Positions 1 through 7,344 of a stretch of 11,291 bases of DNA are shown here, one piece after another. Under the pieces are notes generated by a model. The model had not been told where the DNA came from and made no database searches. It saw only the letters and a list, made by a program, of their open reading frames with translations. Origin of the DNA: Puniceicoccales bacterium. GTDB taxonomy: Bacteria; Verrucomicrobiota; Verrucomicrobiia; Opitutales; LL51. Position numbers and translations under genes: made by a program. Location: the NCBI GenBank assembly GCA_031259665.1, contig JAIRLD010000057.1:1-11291 (forward strand), written 5' to 3'. Each line of letters begins with the position of its first letter. Position 1 is the first letter of the stretch.

Positions 1-366
1 ATTTTTAGCGCCAGCAACATCATGCAAATTCCCGGAACTTATTTCGAATTGAGTAATTTTTTGTTTTTCCGTTAGGACCAGATGGAGCTTTAAACCAAAT
101 ATAGTTTTCGTCGAAAAATGTGTCCCATTGGCCACTCCTCGAAAAGTTCGATGCCGGTTCGCCCGTACATTTTCGCAAACCGGGAGGGGGAATCGATCAA
201 CAGGAACCCCGATTTTTCCTCCCGTTGCGCCCATTGGAAAAACACTTTTGCCTGTCATAGTTACCATTTCGCCGATGGACAGCCTACTTTTTTTCCTGGT
301 CTTCTTCTCCTTGCAAAGGTCATCCCCTTCAACAGATAATCCAATCAAGCTTGGGGGAATGATTTT
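1..366 (-). pseudogene. IS982-family transposase remnant (internally deleted, runs off left edge)
   Basis: The reverse strand is open from an in-frame TAA at 367-369 to the window edge. It reads D-D-L-C-K, then a basic stretch followed by R-L-S-I-G-E-M, which matches the N-terminal region of IS982 transposases (DDFCK ... LSLSEIM). It then passes almost at once to F-P-L-P-V-C-E-N-V-R, F-G-L-K-L-H-L-V and S-G-N-L-H-D-V, which match the catalytic core of that family (PVCHN, FGxKLHLV, PGNxHD). The family normally has on the order of 80 residues between these two parts, so this copy has a large in-frame internal deletion. There is no credible start codon, and the C-terminus lies left of the window. 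A dead insertion-sequence fragment is the best reading. I cannot see terminal inverted repeats. Family assignment is from remembered motifs, not a search. Confidence 0.75.
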
Positions 367-373
367 TATTTAA

Positions 374-813
374 TCCTCCCAAGCCCTTTTCCCTTTTATT
401 CAAGCCATCTCATTTCGCCATTCGCGTATTATTGATTGTGGCGTAAGAAGTTTACGGGCGGGATGGTCTTCGAAAACGGTAAAGAGTTTCTGGGATTCTG
501 CTGAAGAATGTTGTAGGAAGCTGCAAAAGAGTCCTTTATTGATCAATGATGAACAATTGATACTTATGAAAGAGGAGCTTGAGTCTTTAAGGGAAATTAT
601 TCAGGATTTAGATGAATTTGCTACTACGCCGAGTGAGGAGAAAAAGCGAGATTTGGAATCTATTGCATATACCGTTGATTCACGTGTTCAGTCGCTTATT
701 CTTTGGAGGCTTAAACAAATAGAGAAAGGTCAAGGTGGAGAATAAGGAACGGGAGGAAGAGGAGAAAAGCAGGTCCCGAAGCCGTGAAGGGTAAGGATTC
801 TAAGAAAAAGTAA
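374..813 (+). pseudogene. Truncated, frameshifted paralogue of the secreted protein at 1005-1517
   Basis: From about position 425 the frame encodes R-I-I-D-C-G-V, S-F-W-D-S-A-E-E, S-P-L-L-I-N-D-E-Q-L, D-L-D-E-F-A and D-S-R-V-Q-S-L-I-L. These align in order with S-I-I-Y-F-G-V, S-F-V-Y-F-A-E-K, N-S-L-L-E-G-N-E-Q-L, D-L-E-E-F-A and D-P-R-I-R-S-L-M-L of the gene at 1005. The frame stops at 743-745. The remaining homology (A-V-K-G-K-D-S-K-K-K, TAA at 811-813) continues in another frame, so a frameshift separates the two parts. The 5' end has no signal peptide and no ATG before 566, and the homology begins just past the IS982 fragment, which suggests the insertion sequence removed it. A short product from an internal start (TTG 539 or ATG 566) is possible but unlikely to be functional. 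Confidence 0.75.
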
Positions 814-944
814 GAAAAAGTCGCGGTGTAAAAATTGCTAAAATCAGAACAAATTATTTGTTTCGTTTTATATTATTGGCGGTCTTGATAATGTTGAATG
901 TCTTTATATTTAATTTTCAAGAGGGACGACACAAATAATAAAGC

Positions 945-973
945 TTGACAGTCTCCATGTGTCGTTAACTAAT
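945..973 (+). promoter_or_regulatory. Candidate sigma70-like promoter for the secreted protein gene
   Basis: A consensus -35 TTGACA lies at 945-950, and ACTAAT at 968-973 (4 of 6 matches to TATAAT) gives a 17-bp spacer. The gene starts at 1005 after a good ribosome binding site (AAAGG, about 7 bases before ATG). The stretch 814-944 before it holds no gene that I can see. It contains only a small AT-rich palindrome at 848-862 (AACAAAT, one base, ATTTGTT), which could be an operator or chance. Confidence 0.5.
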
Positions 974-1004
974 ATTAGAAACAAATTTTTAGAAAGGTGT
1001 TTTT

Positions 1005-1517
1005 ATGGAAAAATCAAAAATAGTTAAAATTTTTGCGATAACTTGTGGTTTCTGTTTTAGCAATATGTATGCTTCCTTAAGTGAAGCTTTATTAAATGAA
1101 TCTGTCTCGATTATCTATTTCGGCGTAGCAGGATTAGAGGACAGCTGGCAGACAATGAGGGGAAGTTTCGTGTATTTTGCTGAAAAATGGCGTGAAAAAG
1201 TGAAAAAAAATTCTTTATTAGAGGGGAATGAACAATTGAAGCTTAAAGATGGAATATTAGCATCTTTGATTGAAATTGTTAAAGATTTAGAAGAATTTGC
1301 TAAAGGGCAGAATGACGATGAGGAACAGCGTTTGAGATCAATTGCAAATCGTTCTGATCCACGTATTCGGTCACTTATGCTTTCAAAGCTTGAGCAAATA
1401 AAGAAGAAAAAAGAGGATAAAGTGGATCATGAAGATCCTTCAACGGTTTCTGCTAAAAGAAGGGCAGATCCTAGAACCGTGAAAGGTAAGAATTCTAGAA
1501 AAAGTAAGAAAAAGTAA
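1005..1517 (+). CDS. Secreted lysine-rich protein of unknown function
   Basis: This 170-residue protein matches no family I recognise. Residues 1-23 look like a Sec signal peptide: charged M-E-K-S-K start, hydrophobic core, and a cleavage-like N-M-Y-A end. Residues 80-135 are predominantly helical with charged heptad-like spacing (K-D-L-E-E-F-A, S-K-L-E-Q-I), suggesting a coiled coil or helical bundle. The last 30 residues are very rich in Lys and Arg and end in K-S-K-K-K, a tail that could bind nucleic acid or a membrane or, if delivered to a host, mimic a nuclear localisation signal; that is inference only. The start is supported by AAAGG upstream and the signal peptide. A decayed paralogue lies immediately upstream, so this is a locally duplicated family. 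Confidence 0.8.
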   Translation: MEKSKIVKIFAITCGFCFSNMYASLSEALLNESVSIIYFGVAGLEDSWQTMRGSFVYFAEKWREKVKKNSLLEGNEQLKLKDGILASLIEIVKDLEEFAKGQNDDEEQRLRSIANRSDPRIRSLMLSKLEQIKKKKEDKVDHEDPSTVSAKRRADPRTVKGKNSRKSKKK

Positions 1518-1633
1518 TTGTAATATAAAATTTTGAGCGCATAACTTCATGAATAATTAGGGAGTGCAAAGAGGAGGAAAATGGTGTTCTCCTTAAAATT
1601 TGTATCCCTAAAAATAAAACGGAAAATAAACCC

Positions 1634-1665
1634 ATTAAGATTGTAACAAATTAAGATTGTAACAA
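1634..1665 (+). repeat. Two exact tandem copies of a 16-bp unit
   Basis: The unit ATTAAGATTGTAACAA occurs at 1634-1649 and again at 1650-1665 without change, in the gap upstream of the helicase gene. A TATAAA at 1677-1682 follows it and may be the helicase -10 box, although no good -35 is placed at 17 bp. The same gap (1518-1719) holds a perfect AGGAGG at 1572-1577 before a 21-codon reading frame at 1581-1646. The gap contains no other recognisable gene. Confidence 0.7.
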
Positions 1666-1719
1666 AATTAGTGCAATATAAAGATTGCCAAAAATTAAAT
1701 GGCCCATTTCTTTTAGAAA

Positions 1720-3804
1720 ATGACAATCGCTTTTGAACAGGAACTCAATGAAGAACAATACGCGGCTGTAATCTCCCAAAGCCCTACTAATCTTATTTTG
1801 GCTGGCGCAGGAACAGGTAAAACACGAACGTTAACCTACCGCGTTGCCTGGCTCATTGAAAAAGGCGTGATCCCAGAAAATATTTTACTCCTCACATTCA
1901 CCAATAAGGCCGCACGCGAAATGCTCCAACGCGTTGAAATATTGACAGGCTTCACCAGTAATCTGTTCTATGGCGGAACGTTCCACCACATCTGCCAACG
2001 CTTGCTGCGACGCCACCTGGAAAATCCAAATTTCGCTATCATCGACGAAGATGATTCGCTGGCCCTATTCAACGACGCCATTAAATCGATTTCTCCAGAT
2101 TTTTCAAAAAATAAAAATAATCCCAAACCCAGAATATTATACGAGATTATGAGCTTTTCACGCAATACAATGCGATCCATCGCCAACGCAATCGAGGAAA
2201 AATACCCCCACATGGCGGACTATGGAGGAACACTGAAACTGTTTATCAATCGCTATGAATCGATCAAGACGGAACAAAATGTGATGGATTATGACGATTT
2301 ACTCTCCAATTTTGTACAGCTGCTGGAGGAAAAACCGGACATCGCTGAACACTATAACCAACAATTTCAACACGTTCTAGTCGACGAATACCAGGATACT
2401 AATTCAATTCAGTTAAAAATGATTGATTTAATTGCTAGAAATGGACAAATTTTTGCAGTCGGTGACGATGCCCAGTGCATTTATACCTGGCGTGGCGCAA
2501 ATATTAAAAGTATCATCGAATTTCCTAAAAAATACCCCCAGACAAAGGTAACCAAAGTCCAAGTAAATTACCGCAGCACACCGGAAATTTTAAACTTTGC
2601 CAATGAAATTCCCGTTTCAGAGAAATTTGAATACACAAAAATTTTAAAGCCAACGAAAAATTCCTTTCGTAAACCACTCTTCGTAACGGTGCTCGATGCG
2701 CGCCAGCAGGCTAATTTTGTCGTCAAACGACTCATTGGCTTACGCAACGAAGGCTATCCGTTTTCGGAAATCGCAGTTTTATACCGGGCACATTACCAGT
2801 CGATGGAACTGCAAATGGAACTGACACGCAACAATATTCCCTACACAATTACCAGTGGCATACGATTTTTCGAACAGGCCCATATCAAGGATATTTTATC
2901 ATTTTTACGTTTCATTATCAATCCACAGGATGTACGGGCATTTGTTCGCATGGTATGCCGATTTCCAAAGATGGGTGAAACGACGGCTGAACGCCTTTTA
3001 CTTTCTCTACAGCAGCTTGCCGAAACGACCAAAAAGGATTTATTTTCCCTATTGGAGGCGGAAGAAATTATCAGAAAAATCCCACCAATAGCTTTAGCAT
3101 ACTGGATTCCCTTAGCCCATGTGTTGCATGGATTATATGAAGGGTCGTTCGGTTTTCGTAGAAATGGACAAGAGTCCAGGCGGAACGAGGACTTGTTTGA
3201 ATATGCGCAAAAGGCGCGCGAAGAAAAAATATCGTTTGAAACCATAGGCGAGATGATTTTTTTTATCCTCGAAGGCGAGTACGGCGAGTATTTGAAAAGG
3301 GCTTTTGCCAATTGGCAGCCACGCTGGGATGATATAGAAGCTTTTACGAATTTTTGTAATAAATTTCAGGATATATCGGATTTACTCCAGCAGGTAACGC
3401 TTTTACAATCGGAGTACAACGAGGAAAGTACAAGTGATGTAGAAAGCATTTGTTTGAGTACGGTACATCAGGCGAAGGGGTTAGAATTTGCGGTAGTATT
3501 TATTTTGTCGCTCAACGAAAATAGTTTTCCGTTGAGGCGGACGATTGAGGAGGGCGATGTGAACGAGGAGCGGCGATTATTTTACGTTGCGGTGACGCGT
3601 GCACGCAAGGAATTGTATCTATGCGTGCCAAATCAGGCGATTATCGACTATAAAAAGGGGTATTTTTCAGTTCCCTTGCAGCGTAGTCGATTTATACGGG
3701 AGATTGGAGAAGATCGTTTCGAAACACTTAATTTCGTGGAGAAAAATAATCCACCCTCAAAGTATTCTCGGCGTTGGTCGGGGCGACCGGACTCGAACCG
3801 ATGA
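1720..3804 (+). CDS. ATP-dependent DNA helicase, UvrD/PcrA/Rep superfamily 1
   Basis: This is a 694-residue ATP-driven 3'-5' DNA helicase of the kind used in nucleotide excision repair, replication restart and removal of proteins from DNA in the cytoplasm. All SF1A motifs are visible in order: the Q-motif region L-N-E-E-Q-Y; Walker A A-G-A-G-T-G-K-T at about 28-35; motif Ia L-T-F-T-N-K-A-A; Walker B V-D-E-Y-Q-D-T at about 220; motif III G-D-D-A-Q-C-I-Y-T-W-R-G-A at about 247; motif IV V-N-Y-R-S-T; motif V T-V-H-Q-A-K-G-L-E-F at about 580; and motif VI F-Y-V-A-V-T-R-A-R at about 620. The length is close to that of PcrA or UvrD. I leave the symbol blank because UvrD, PcrA and Rep cannot be separated by motifs alone. 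The ribosome site before ATG is weak. The TGA stop falls inside the antisense of the tRNA gene, so the last nine codons are tRNA complement. Confidence 0.93.
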   Translation: MTIAFEQELNEEQYAAVISQSPTNLILAGAGTGKTRTLTYRVAWLIEKGVIPENILLLTFTNKAAREMLQRVEILTGFTSNLFYGGTFHHICQRLLRRHLENPNFAIIDEDDSLALFNDAIKSISPDFSKNKNNPKPRILYEIMSFSRNTMRSIANAIEEKYPHMADYGGTLKLFINRYESIKTEQNVMDYDDLLSNFVQLLEEKPDIAEHYNQQFQHVLVDEYQDTNSIQLKMIDLIARNGQIFAVGDDAQCIYTWRGANIKSIIEFPKKYPQTKVTKVQVNYRSTPEILNFANEIPVSEKFEYTKILKPTKNSFRKPLFVTVLDARQQANFVVKRLIGLRNEGYPFSEIAVLYRAHYQSMELQMELTRNNIPYTITSGIRFFEQAHIKDILSFLRFIINPQDVRAFVRMVCRFPKMGETTAERLLLSLQQLAETTKKDLFSLLEAEEIIRKIPPIALAYWIPLAHVLHGLYEGSFGFRRNGQESRRNEDLFEYAQKAREEKISFETIGEMIFFILEGEYGEYLKRAFANWQPRWDDIEAFTNFCNKFQDISDLLQQVTLLQSEYNEESTSDVESICLSTVHQAKGLEFAVVFILSLNENSFPLRRTIEEGDVNEERRLFYVAVTRARKELYLCVPNQAIIDYKKGYFSVPLQRSRFIREIGEDRFETLNFVEKNNPPSKYSRRWSGRPDSNR

Positions 3805-3851
3805 CCTCATGTACCCAAAACATGCGCTCTACCAAGCTAAGCTACGCCCCG
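3775..3851 (-). tRNA. tRNA-Pro (anticodon UGG)
   Basis: On the reverse strand a complete cloverleaf can be folded. It has a 7-bp acceptor (CGGGGCG with CGCCCCG), a D arm with GCTT/GAGC and GG in the loop, and an anticodon stem CATGT/ACATG with loop TTTGGGT. The T arm is ATCGG/CCGGT around TTCGAGT. Discriminator A is followed by an encoded CCA (3775-3777 complement). The anticodon TGG is the complement of 3815-3817. G37 and the C1-G72 first pair are both typical of bacterial tRNA-Pro. The 3' half overlaps the end of the convergent helicase gene by 30 bp. Upstream on its own strand, TTGAGG and TATGAA could be a promoter but lie very close to the mature 5' end. Confidence 0.96.
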
Positions 3852-3936
3852 CTTTTTCATAGGGTACTCAAAAAAATTTCCTCAACCTGGCAACATAAAA
3901 ATAATCGCTATAGAGTTAATATGAAATGAAGAAATG

Positions 3937-4050
3937 TTGACAGCTACAGATTTTCTTCCAAAGCTAGGAGGTAGAGGGTGGGAGCGAGCAGCACGTCAAA
4001 ATTTTTTGCCCTGGATCAACCCGTTTAAGATTTTCGTCAGCGGCATTTTT
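3937..4050 (+). repeat. 114-bp dispersed direct repeat, copy A
   Basis: This copy aligns without gaps to 4135-4248. The first 31 bases are identical. Overall 95 of 114 positions match, and 18 of the 19 differences are transitions. The element opens with TTGAC and has a matching GTCAA about 55 bases later in both copies, so these ends could pair in RNA or DNA. Copy A contains a 47-codon reading frame from ATG 3934, but the same frame is interrupted in copy B and most changes alter residues, so I do not call it a gene. The surrounding 448 bp (3852-4299) has no recognisable gene. Confidence 0.85.
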
Positions 4051-4134
4051 GCGATCTGTGCTAGTCTGTGATATTCGGAGGAAACGAGACTTACCCTAAG
4101 AATTATAAGAAATGTAATTATTGGAGCAAGACAC

Positions 4135-4248
4135 TTGACAGCTACAGATTTTCTTCCAAAGCTAGAAGGCAGAGGGCGGGAGCGAGCGGTACGTCAAAGC
4201 TTTTTGCTTTGAGTCGAGCTGTTTAAGGCTTTCATCAACAGCATTTTT
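4135..4248 (+). repeat. 114-bp dispersed direct repeat, copy B
   Basis: This is the second copy of the element at 3937-4050, 198 bp downstream in the same orientation. It ends about 50 bp from the stop of the minus-strand gene at 4300, so it could act as part of that transcript's 3' region. The conserved TTGAC and GTCAA ends are kept. The reading frame present in copy A is closed here by TGA codons. Confidence 0.85.
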
Positions 4249-4299
4249 TGAAAATTGAGATGAAAAATACGAAATGCTTTCAATTTTTTGGGGATGACA

Positions 4300-5016
4300 T
4301 TAGAGCAATTCGATTGGTAAATGGTAGTAGCCGCGATCGTCTTTTTTTAAATACTTATCCCGTTGCGCCAGGGTTGGAACGATGAATGGGACAGCGTTGA
4401 TCATACTCTCATCGATGTAGTCGATGGGGTCGAGATCGTCGAAAATGAGCGTCATACGCCGTGGCTGATCGTTCAGTAATTCGGGTATGTTTTTTACGGA
4501 ATATTCTGAAAGAATCCTGATGGGCAGTGGATAACATTCCTTTTGTTTGCAGTGTTCTAGGAATTTTTTCAATCGATTGCGGTCAATTTCTGGATTGTTA
4601 TCGATAAGTAAAATATCAGAAAAATGGACCGTTGCGTCCAGTAAATTTTCGTGTCGTCCATCGAAATAGCGATGATCGACGATGGCGATAATTTTTCGAA
4701 TATTGAGTGAGAACTGTTCATGAATCGTGAACAGTTTTTGAAATTGTTCTGCGAGATTAAATTGCGGTGACAGCGCAATCACTGTTTCTTTCTTTTCTAG
4801 GTTGGATTTATTTTGAAAAACTTCGGTAAAAGTATCCCAATTGAAAAATTTAATCATCAAATTTCCAGCAAAATCGGTAGGTTGCAGCGATTGATTTCCC
4901 GATTGGGGGGTATAAATCTCATCCTCCAACTCGAGAAAATCACAGATGGAACGAATGATTGCGAAGGTATTTTTTTGAAAACTTCCTAAAAGAATTATAA
5001 AATTACAATTCTCCAT
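4300..5016 (-). CDS. Uncharacterised protein, weakly CobW/G3E GTPase-like, without a P-loop
   Basis: From ATG at 5016 the product is 238 residues; a TTG at 5046 in frame would add ten. The ATG overlaps the end of the epimerase gene by 14 bases (its TAA is 5003-5005), so the two are probably translationally coupled in one transcript. The N-terminus F-I-I-L-L-G-S-F-Q-K-N-T sits where CobW/G3E proteins have G-F-L-G-x-G-K-T-T, and further on I-I-A-I-V-D-H-R-Y-F and F-S-D-I-L-L-I-D resemble their V-V-D-x-x-x-F and A-D-x-I-L-L-N-K segments. The nucleotide-binding lysine pattern is not intact, so GTP binding is doubtful. The C-terminal part (D-P-I-D-Y-I-D, F-I-V-P-T-L-A-Q-R-D, G-Y-Y-H-L-P-I-E-L-L) is unfamiliar to me. 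The G3E resemblance is a weak, by-eye inference. Confidence 0.72.
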   Translation of the reverse strand: MENCNFIILLGSFQKNTFAIIRSICDFLELEDEIYTPQSGNQSLQPTDFAGNLMIKFFNWDTFTEVFQNKSNLEKKETVIALSPQFNLAEQFQKLFTIHEQFSLNIRKIIAIVDHRYFDGRHENLLDATVHFSDILLIDNNPEIDRNRLKKFLEHCKQKECYPLPIRILSEYSVKNIPELLNDQPRRMTLIFDDLDPIDYIDESMINAVPFIVPTLAQRDKYLKKDDRGYYHLPIELL

Positions 5017-5950
5017 GATTTCGCAGCCAACTTGCTGAGGATTCAATCATGTATTCCAATTGTGGGTATTGCAAGTACCAACCAAGTTCTCGCCGAGCTA
5101 GATTGGGATCAATGGCCAAGCGCTCGATTTCTCCGGTTCGATGTTTTTTTTGTTTGACATCTATATTTTCATGTAAGATATTTTTCGCGATTTCGATCAT
5201 ATTTTTGACGGAATAGGTATGTCCAGAGGAGATATTATAGATGGAATATTTGGGGGGATAGTTAAGTTTAGGGAGTGCTGAGATAATTGCGTAGGCAACG
5301 TCGTTGACGTGAATAAAATCGCGTTCGGGAGTATGGTCTGCCGTTACATTGTTATTGCCAAAAATGTCTACAGAATCGTCAAACAGTATAAGAGAAAGGA
5401 GATCGTCATTTTGTGGGAATACGGTTCCATTGGGATCCATACCGATGACGTTTGAAATTCGTAGGACAACGGCATGTAAATCGTGGGAGGAGGTCAATGA
5501 TTCGATGAGTTGTTCAATGGCGAGTTTTATTTTCCCGAGAGGGTTAATGGGATTAGGGGGGGTATTTTCTGTGGCCATGGATGAAGGGATATTACCGTAG
5601 ACCTGGGCGGAGGAAAGAAATATTATTTTCTTTACATTATTTTCCAAAGCCGTTCGGAGGAGAAATATAGTTCCCATGAGGTCATTGCCGTAATATTTTA
5701 TGGGATCTGCGATGGTTTCCATGATATTTGAAGATCCGGAGGCATGGAGGATACATTCGATACGTTCTTCTTTAAAGATTGATTGGATGAAGGCCATGTT
5801 TCCATGATCGCCGACGTAAAATCTTTGAAAAATGGAAGTATCTTTAGGTTTAAAGAAATCGAGGCCGACGAGTGAATGGCCCAATAGGGATAATTTTAAG
5901 GTACAGTGATTTCCGATATATCCTGCGGCGCCTGTGAGCAAAATATTCAC
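5003..5950 (-). CDS. galE: GalE-like NAD-dependent sugar epimerase, catalytic Tyr replaced by Leu
   Basis: The product is an extended short-chain dehydrogenase/reductase of the UDP-glucose/UDP-galactose 4-epimerase type, 315 residues from GTG 5950 (E. coli GalE has 338). The dinucleotide site T-G-A-A-G-Y-I-G is at residues 6-13. G-D-H-G-N, H-A-S-G, D-P-I-K-Y-Y-G-N-D and S-S-A-Q-V-Y-G (113-119) follow in the expected order, and R-T-G-E-I and R-R-E-L-G-W occur near the C-terminus. The usual active-site Y-G-K-x-K is L-G-K-I-K here: residue 138 is Leu (CTC, complement of 5537-5539), while Lys142 is kept. A classical epimerase needs this Tyr, so activity is in doubt. I chose GTG 5950 because the protein then begins N-I-L-L-T-G like its family and a perfect -10 box lies just upstream. 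A longer TTG start would overlap the ankyrin gene and add unrelated residues. Confidence 0.85.
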   Translation of the reverse strand: MNILLTGAAGYIGNHCTLKLSLLGHSLVGLDFFKPKDTSIFQRFYVGDHGNMAFIQSIFKEERIECILHASGSSNIMETIADPIKYYGNDLMGTIFLLRTALENNVKKIIFLSSAQVYGNIPSSMATENTPPNPINPLGKIKLAIEQLIESLTSSHDLHAVVLRISNVIGMDPNGTVFPQNDDLLSLILFDDSVDIFGNNNVTADHTPERDFIHVNDVAYAIISALPKLNYPPKYSIYNISSGHTYSVKNMIEIAKNILHENIDVKQKKHRTGEIERLAIDPNLARRELGWYLQYPQLEYMIESSASWLRNHGEL

Positions 5951-5959
5951 GATCAAAAA

Positions 5960-5988
5960 ATTATAAAATAATAAGGAAATGGCAAGAA
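5960..5988 (-). promoter_or_regulatory. Candidate promoter of the epimerase gene, leaderless or nearly so
   Basis: On the reverse strand a perfect TATAAT lies at 5965-5960 with TTCTTG 17 bp upstream. Only nine bases separate the -10 box from the GTG start, so transcription would begin at or just before the start codon. No Shine-Dalgarno sequence is present there, which fits a leaderless message. Confidence 0.45.
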
Positions 5989-6041
5989 ATTTTTTTCGAT
6001 AAAAGGTTACGAGACAATTAGTTATAATTGAAGCTATTTTT

Positions 6042-7238
6042 TTAAGCACATCCCGAAAGATGCGCTCCGTTGTTTTGAATTTCAACTAATATTTTTCTAT
6101 TTTTACGAAAATTTAGCTTTTCGCCATCCTTGATCCCATTTTCGCCCGCGCTTCCTATGATTACTTCTTCGCCCTCACTGTTTTCCTTGGGATGGCCTTC
6201 TACGGCGCCGTGTTCGAGGAGAAATTCAATGATTTGGTCATATTTAGCGTTGATTATTTTATGTTTATGTTGAAATTTTTCTTTCACTTGTTGAGCTAAA
6301 TTTATGGGTATGAATCCTTTTTTTAATTTCGTTGGTTTGTAAAATCCGTCTACAATAAAATCCACTAGCGAAGGAATGTCTTCATCATCCAGTGGTGGAA
6401 TGTCAACACCCTCTTCTTGAAGTTGTATGATATATTGATCCCATTGATCACTGTACGTTTTATAATAACAATATTTTTCTTTTCGTTGTCGGATCAAATC
6501 CAATGCTGTTTCTCCTTTTTTGTTTTGAATATTGACATCGACGCCGAGTGCGACGAGTTCTTTAAGTAATTTTAGATCGGGACATTCTATGGACAAAATA
6601 CCATTCGGTTGGGATACAGCCAGATGGAATGCCGTATTTCCTTCGTTGTCCTGAGCATTGGGAATCGCACCGCGATCTACAAGTAATTGCATTGCAGGAA
6701 AATATTGATAGGTTTTCTTCAATGAACTTTCTTTTTTCAAATTAGTACGTAATTTTTGAGATAGATTTCGAGGTATACGCTTGGGGCTGTGATATCCTTG
6801 ACGACCCATTTCAAAAAGAATAGTGTAAACTGCCAACATTAATGGTGTGTAGCCTTTATCATCTTGGGCATTGGGATCTACGCCATAATCTAGCAATAAT
6901 GCTATCTTTTTTGCGGAGCCACAATGTGCTGCTAAGTGTAACGGTGAACGTCCTTCTCCGTTTTTCCAATTGAGCTTGGCACCGTTATTTAGCAGCAATC
7001 GTGTCGTACCTATAGATCCATCCAATATCGCATAACATAATGCTGTTTGGTTGTCCGCAAGGGGTGTATTAACGTCGATGCCTTCTCCAAGTAAACGTTT
7101 AATAAGTGGTTTATTTCCAAATGCTACAGCCCAATATAGTTTCCCTGCTTCATCAAACCATGTCTCTCTAGGTTGTCTATAAAGTACCATATCCCTACGG
7201 GATAGACCCAAATCACGCACCCAAAAATCGTTGGTCAT
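6042..7238 (-). CDS. Ankyrin-repeat protein (probably exported; 5' end frameshifted)
   Basis: The open frame from ATG 7238 gives 398 residues. Ankyrin repeats are clear: A-V-A-F-G-N-K-P-L-I-K-R-L-L at about 37-57; T-A-L-C-Y-A-I-L-D-G at 65-91; S-P-L-H-L-A-A-H-C-G at 98-124; and T-P-L-M-L-A-V at 131. A roughly 50-residue insert then precedes A-M-Q-L-L-V-D-R-G-A; T-A-F-H-L-A-V at about 202 and T-A-L-D-L-I at 244 follow. The C-terminal third is unlike ankyrin and ends in L-V-E-I-Q-N-N-G-A-H-L-S-G-C-A, a tail shared with the remnant near 8606. ATG 7238 has no ribosome binding site. The same frame stays open upstream to 7337 and encodes a signal peptide that has no start of its own. Bacterial ankyrin proteins are often delivered to host cells; that role here is inferred. 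Confidence 0.85.
   Translation of the reverse strand: MTNDFWVRDLGLSRRDMVLYRQPRETWFDEAGKLYWAVAFGNKPLIKRLLGEGIDVNTPLADNQTALCYAILDGSIGTTRLLLNNGAKLNWKNGEGRSPLHLAAHCGSAKKIALLLDYGVDPNAQDDKGYTPLMLAVYTILFEMGRQGYHSPKRIPRNLSQKLRTNLKKESSLKKTYQYFPAMQLLVDRGAIPNAQDNEGNTAFHLAVSQPNGILSIECPDLKLLKELVALGVDVNIQNKKGETALDLIRQRKEKYCYYKTYSDQWDQYIIQLQEEGVDIPPLDDEDIPSLVDFIVDGFYKPTKLKKGFIPINLAQQVKEKFQHKHKIINAKYDQIIEFLLEHGAVEGHPKENSEGEEVIIGSAGENGIKDGEKLNFRKNRKILVEIQNNGAHLSGCA
6044..6096. repeat. Shared ankyrin-gene 3' end, copy 1
   Basis: About 53 bp here match 8596-8648. A core of 35 bases is identical, and AAGCACATCC on one side also matches, separated by a two-base difference. It codes for the L-V-E-I-Q-N-N-G-A-H-L tail of the ankyrin protein and includes its stop. 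The two-base change (CG here, TT there) turns the codon after H-L into a stop in the other copy. Confidence 0.85.
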
Positions 7239-7330
7239 TTTATTACTTACGGCCTGCGTTTTCGTACCGAATGCACAATTCCATAAAAAAAGACTGCTAA
7301 TTACAACACTTTTTAATAACTTTTTCCCAT
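7239..7330 (-). other. Out-of-frame signal-peptide start of the ankyrin gene
   Basis: ATG at 7330 has a Shine-Dalgarno-like AAGG five bases upstream but runs into TAA after five codons. One additional A in the following run of five (7321-7325) would connect this ATG to the frame of the ankyrin gene. The product would then start M-G-K-K-L-L-K-S-V-V-I-S-S-L, continue with a hydrophobic core and end the leader around C-A-F-G-T-K-T-Q-A, a typical signal peptide. The frame between 7328 and 7238 has no stop and no ATG, GTG or TTG. Either the gene is freshly inactivated, or slippage at the A-run restores it, or the sequence has a one-base error. Confidence 0.7.
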
Positions 7331-7344
7331 TTATACCTTAAGTG

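Noticed and set aside
118..373. Two overlapping plus-strand frames of 73 and 81 codons
   Set aside because: They lie opposite the IS982 transposase remnant, whose reverse-strand motifs explain this DNA; no ribosome sites or familiar motifs.
3599..3862. Plus-strand 87-codon frame ending in a familiar-looking basic segment
   Set aside because: The first part overlaps helicase motif VI in another frame and the rest is a translation of the antisense tRNA.
3934..4077. 47-codon frame starting at ATG 3934 inside repeat copy A
   Set aside because: The second repeat copy breaks the frame with TGA and most differences change residues, so there is no sign of coding constraint.
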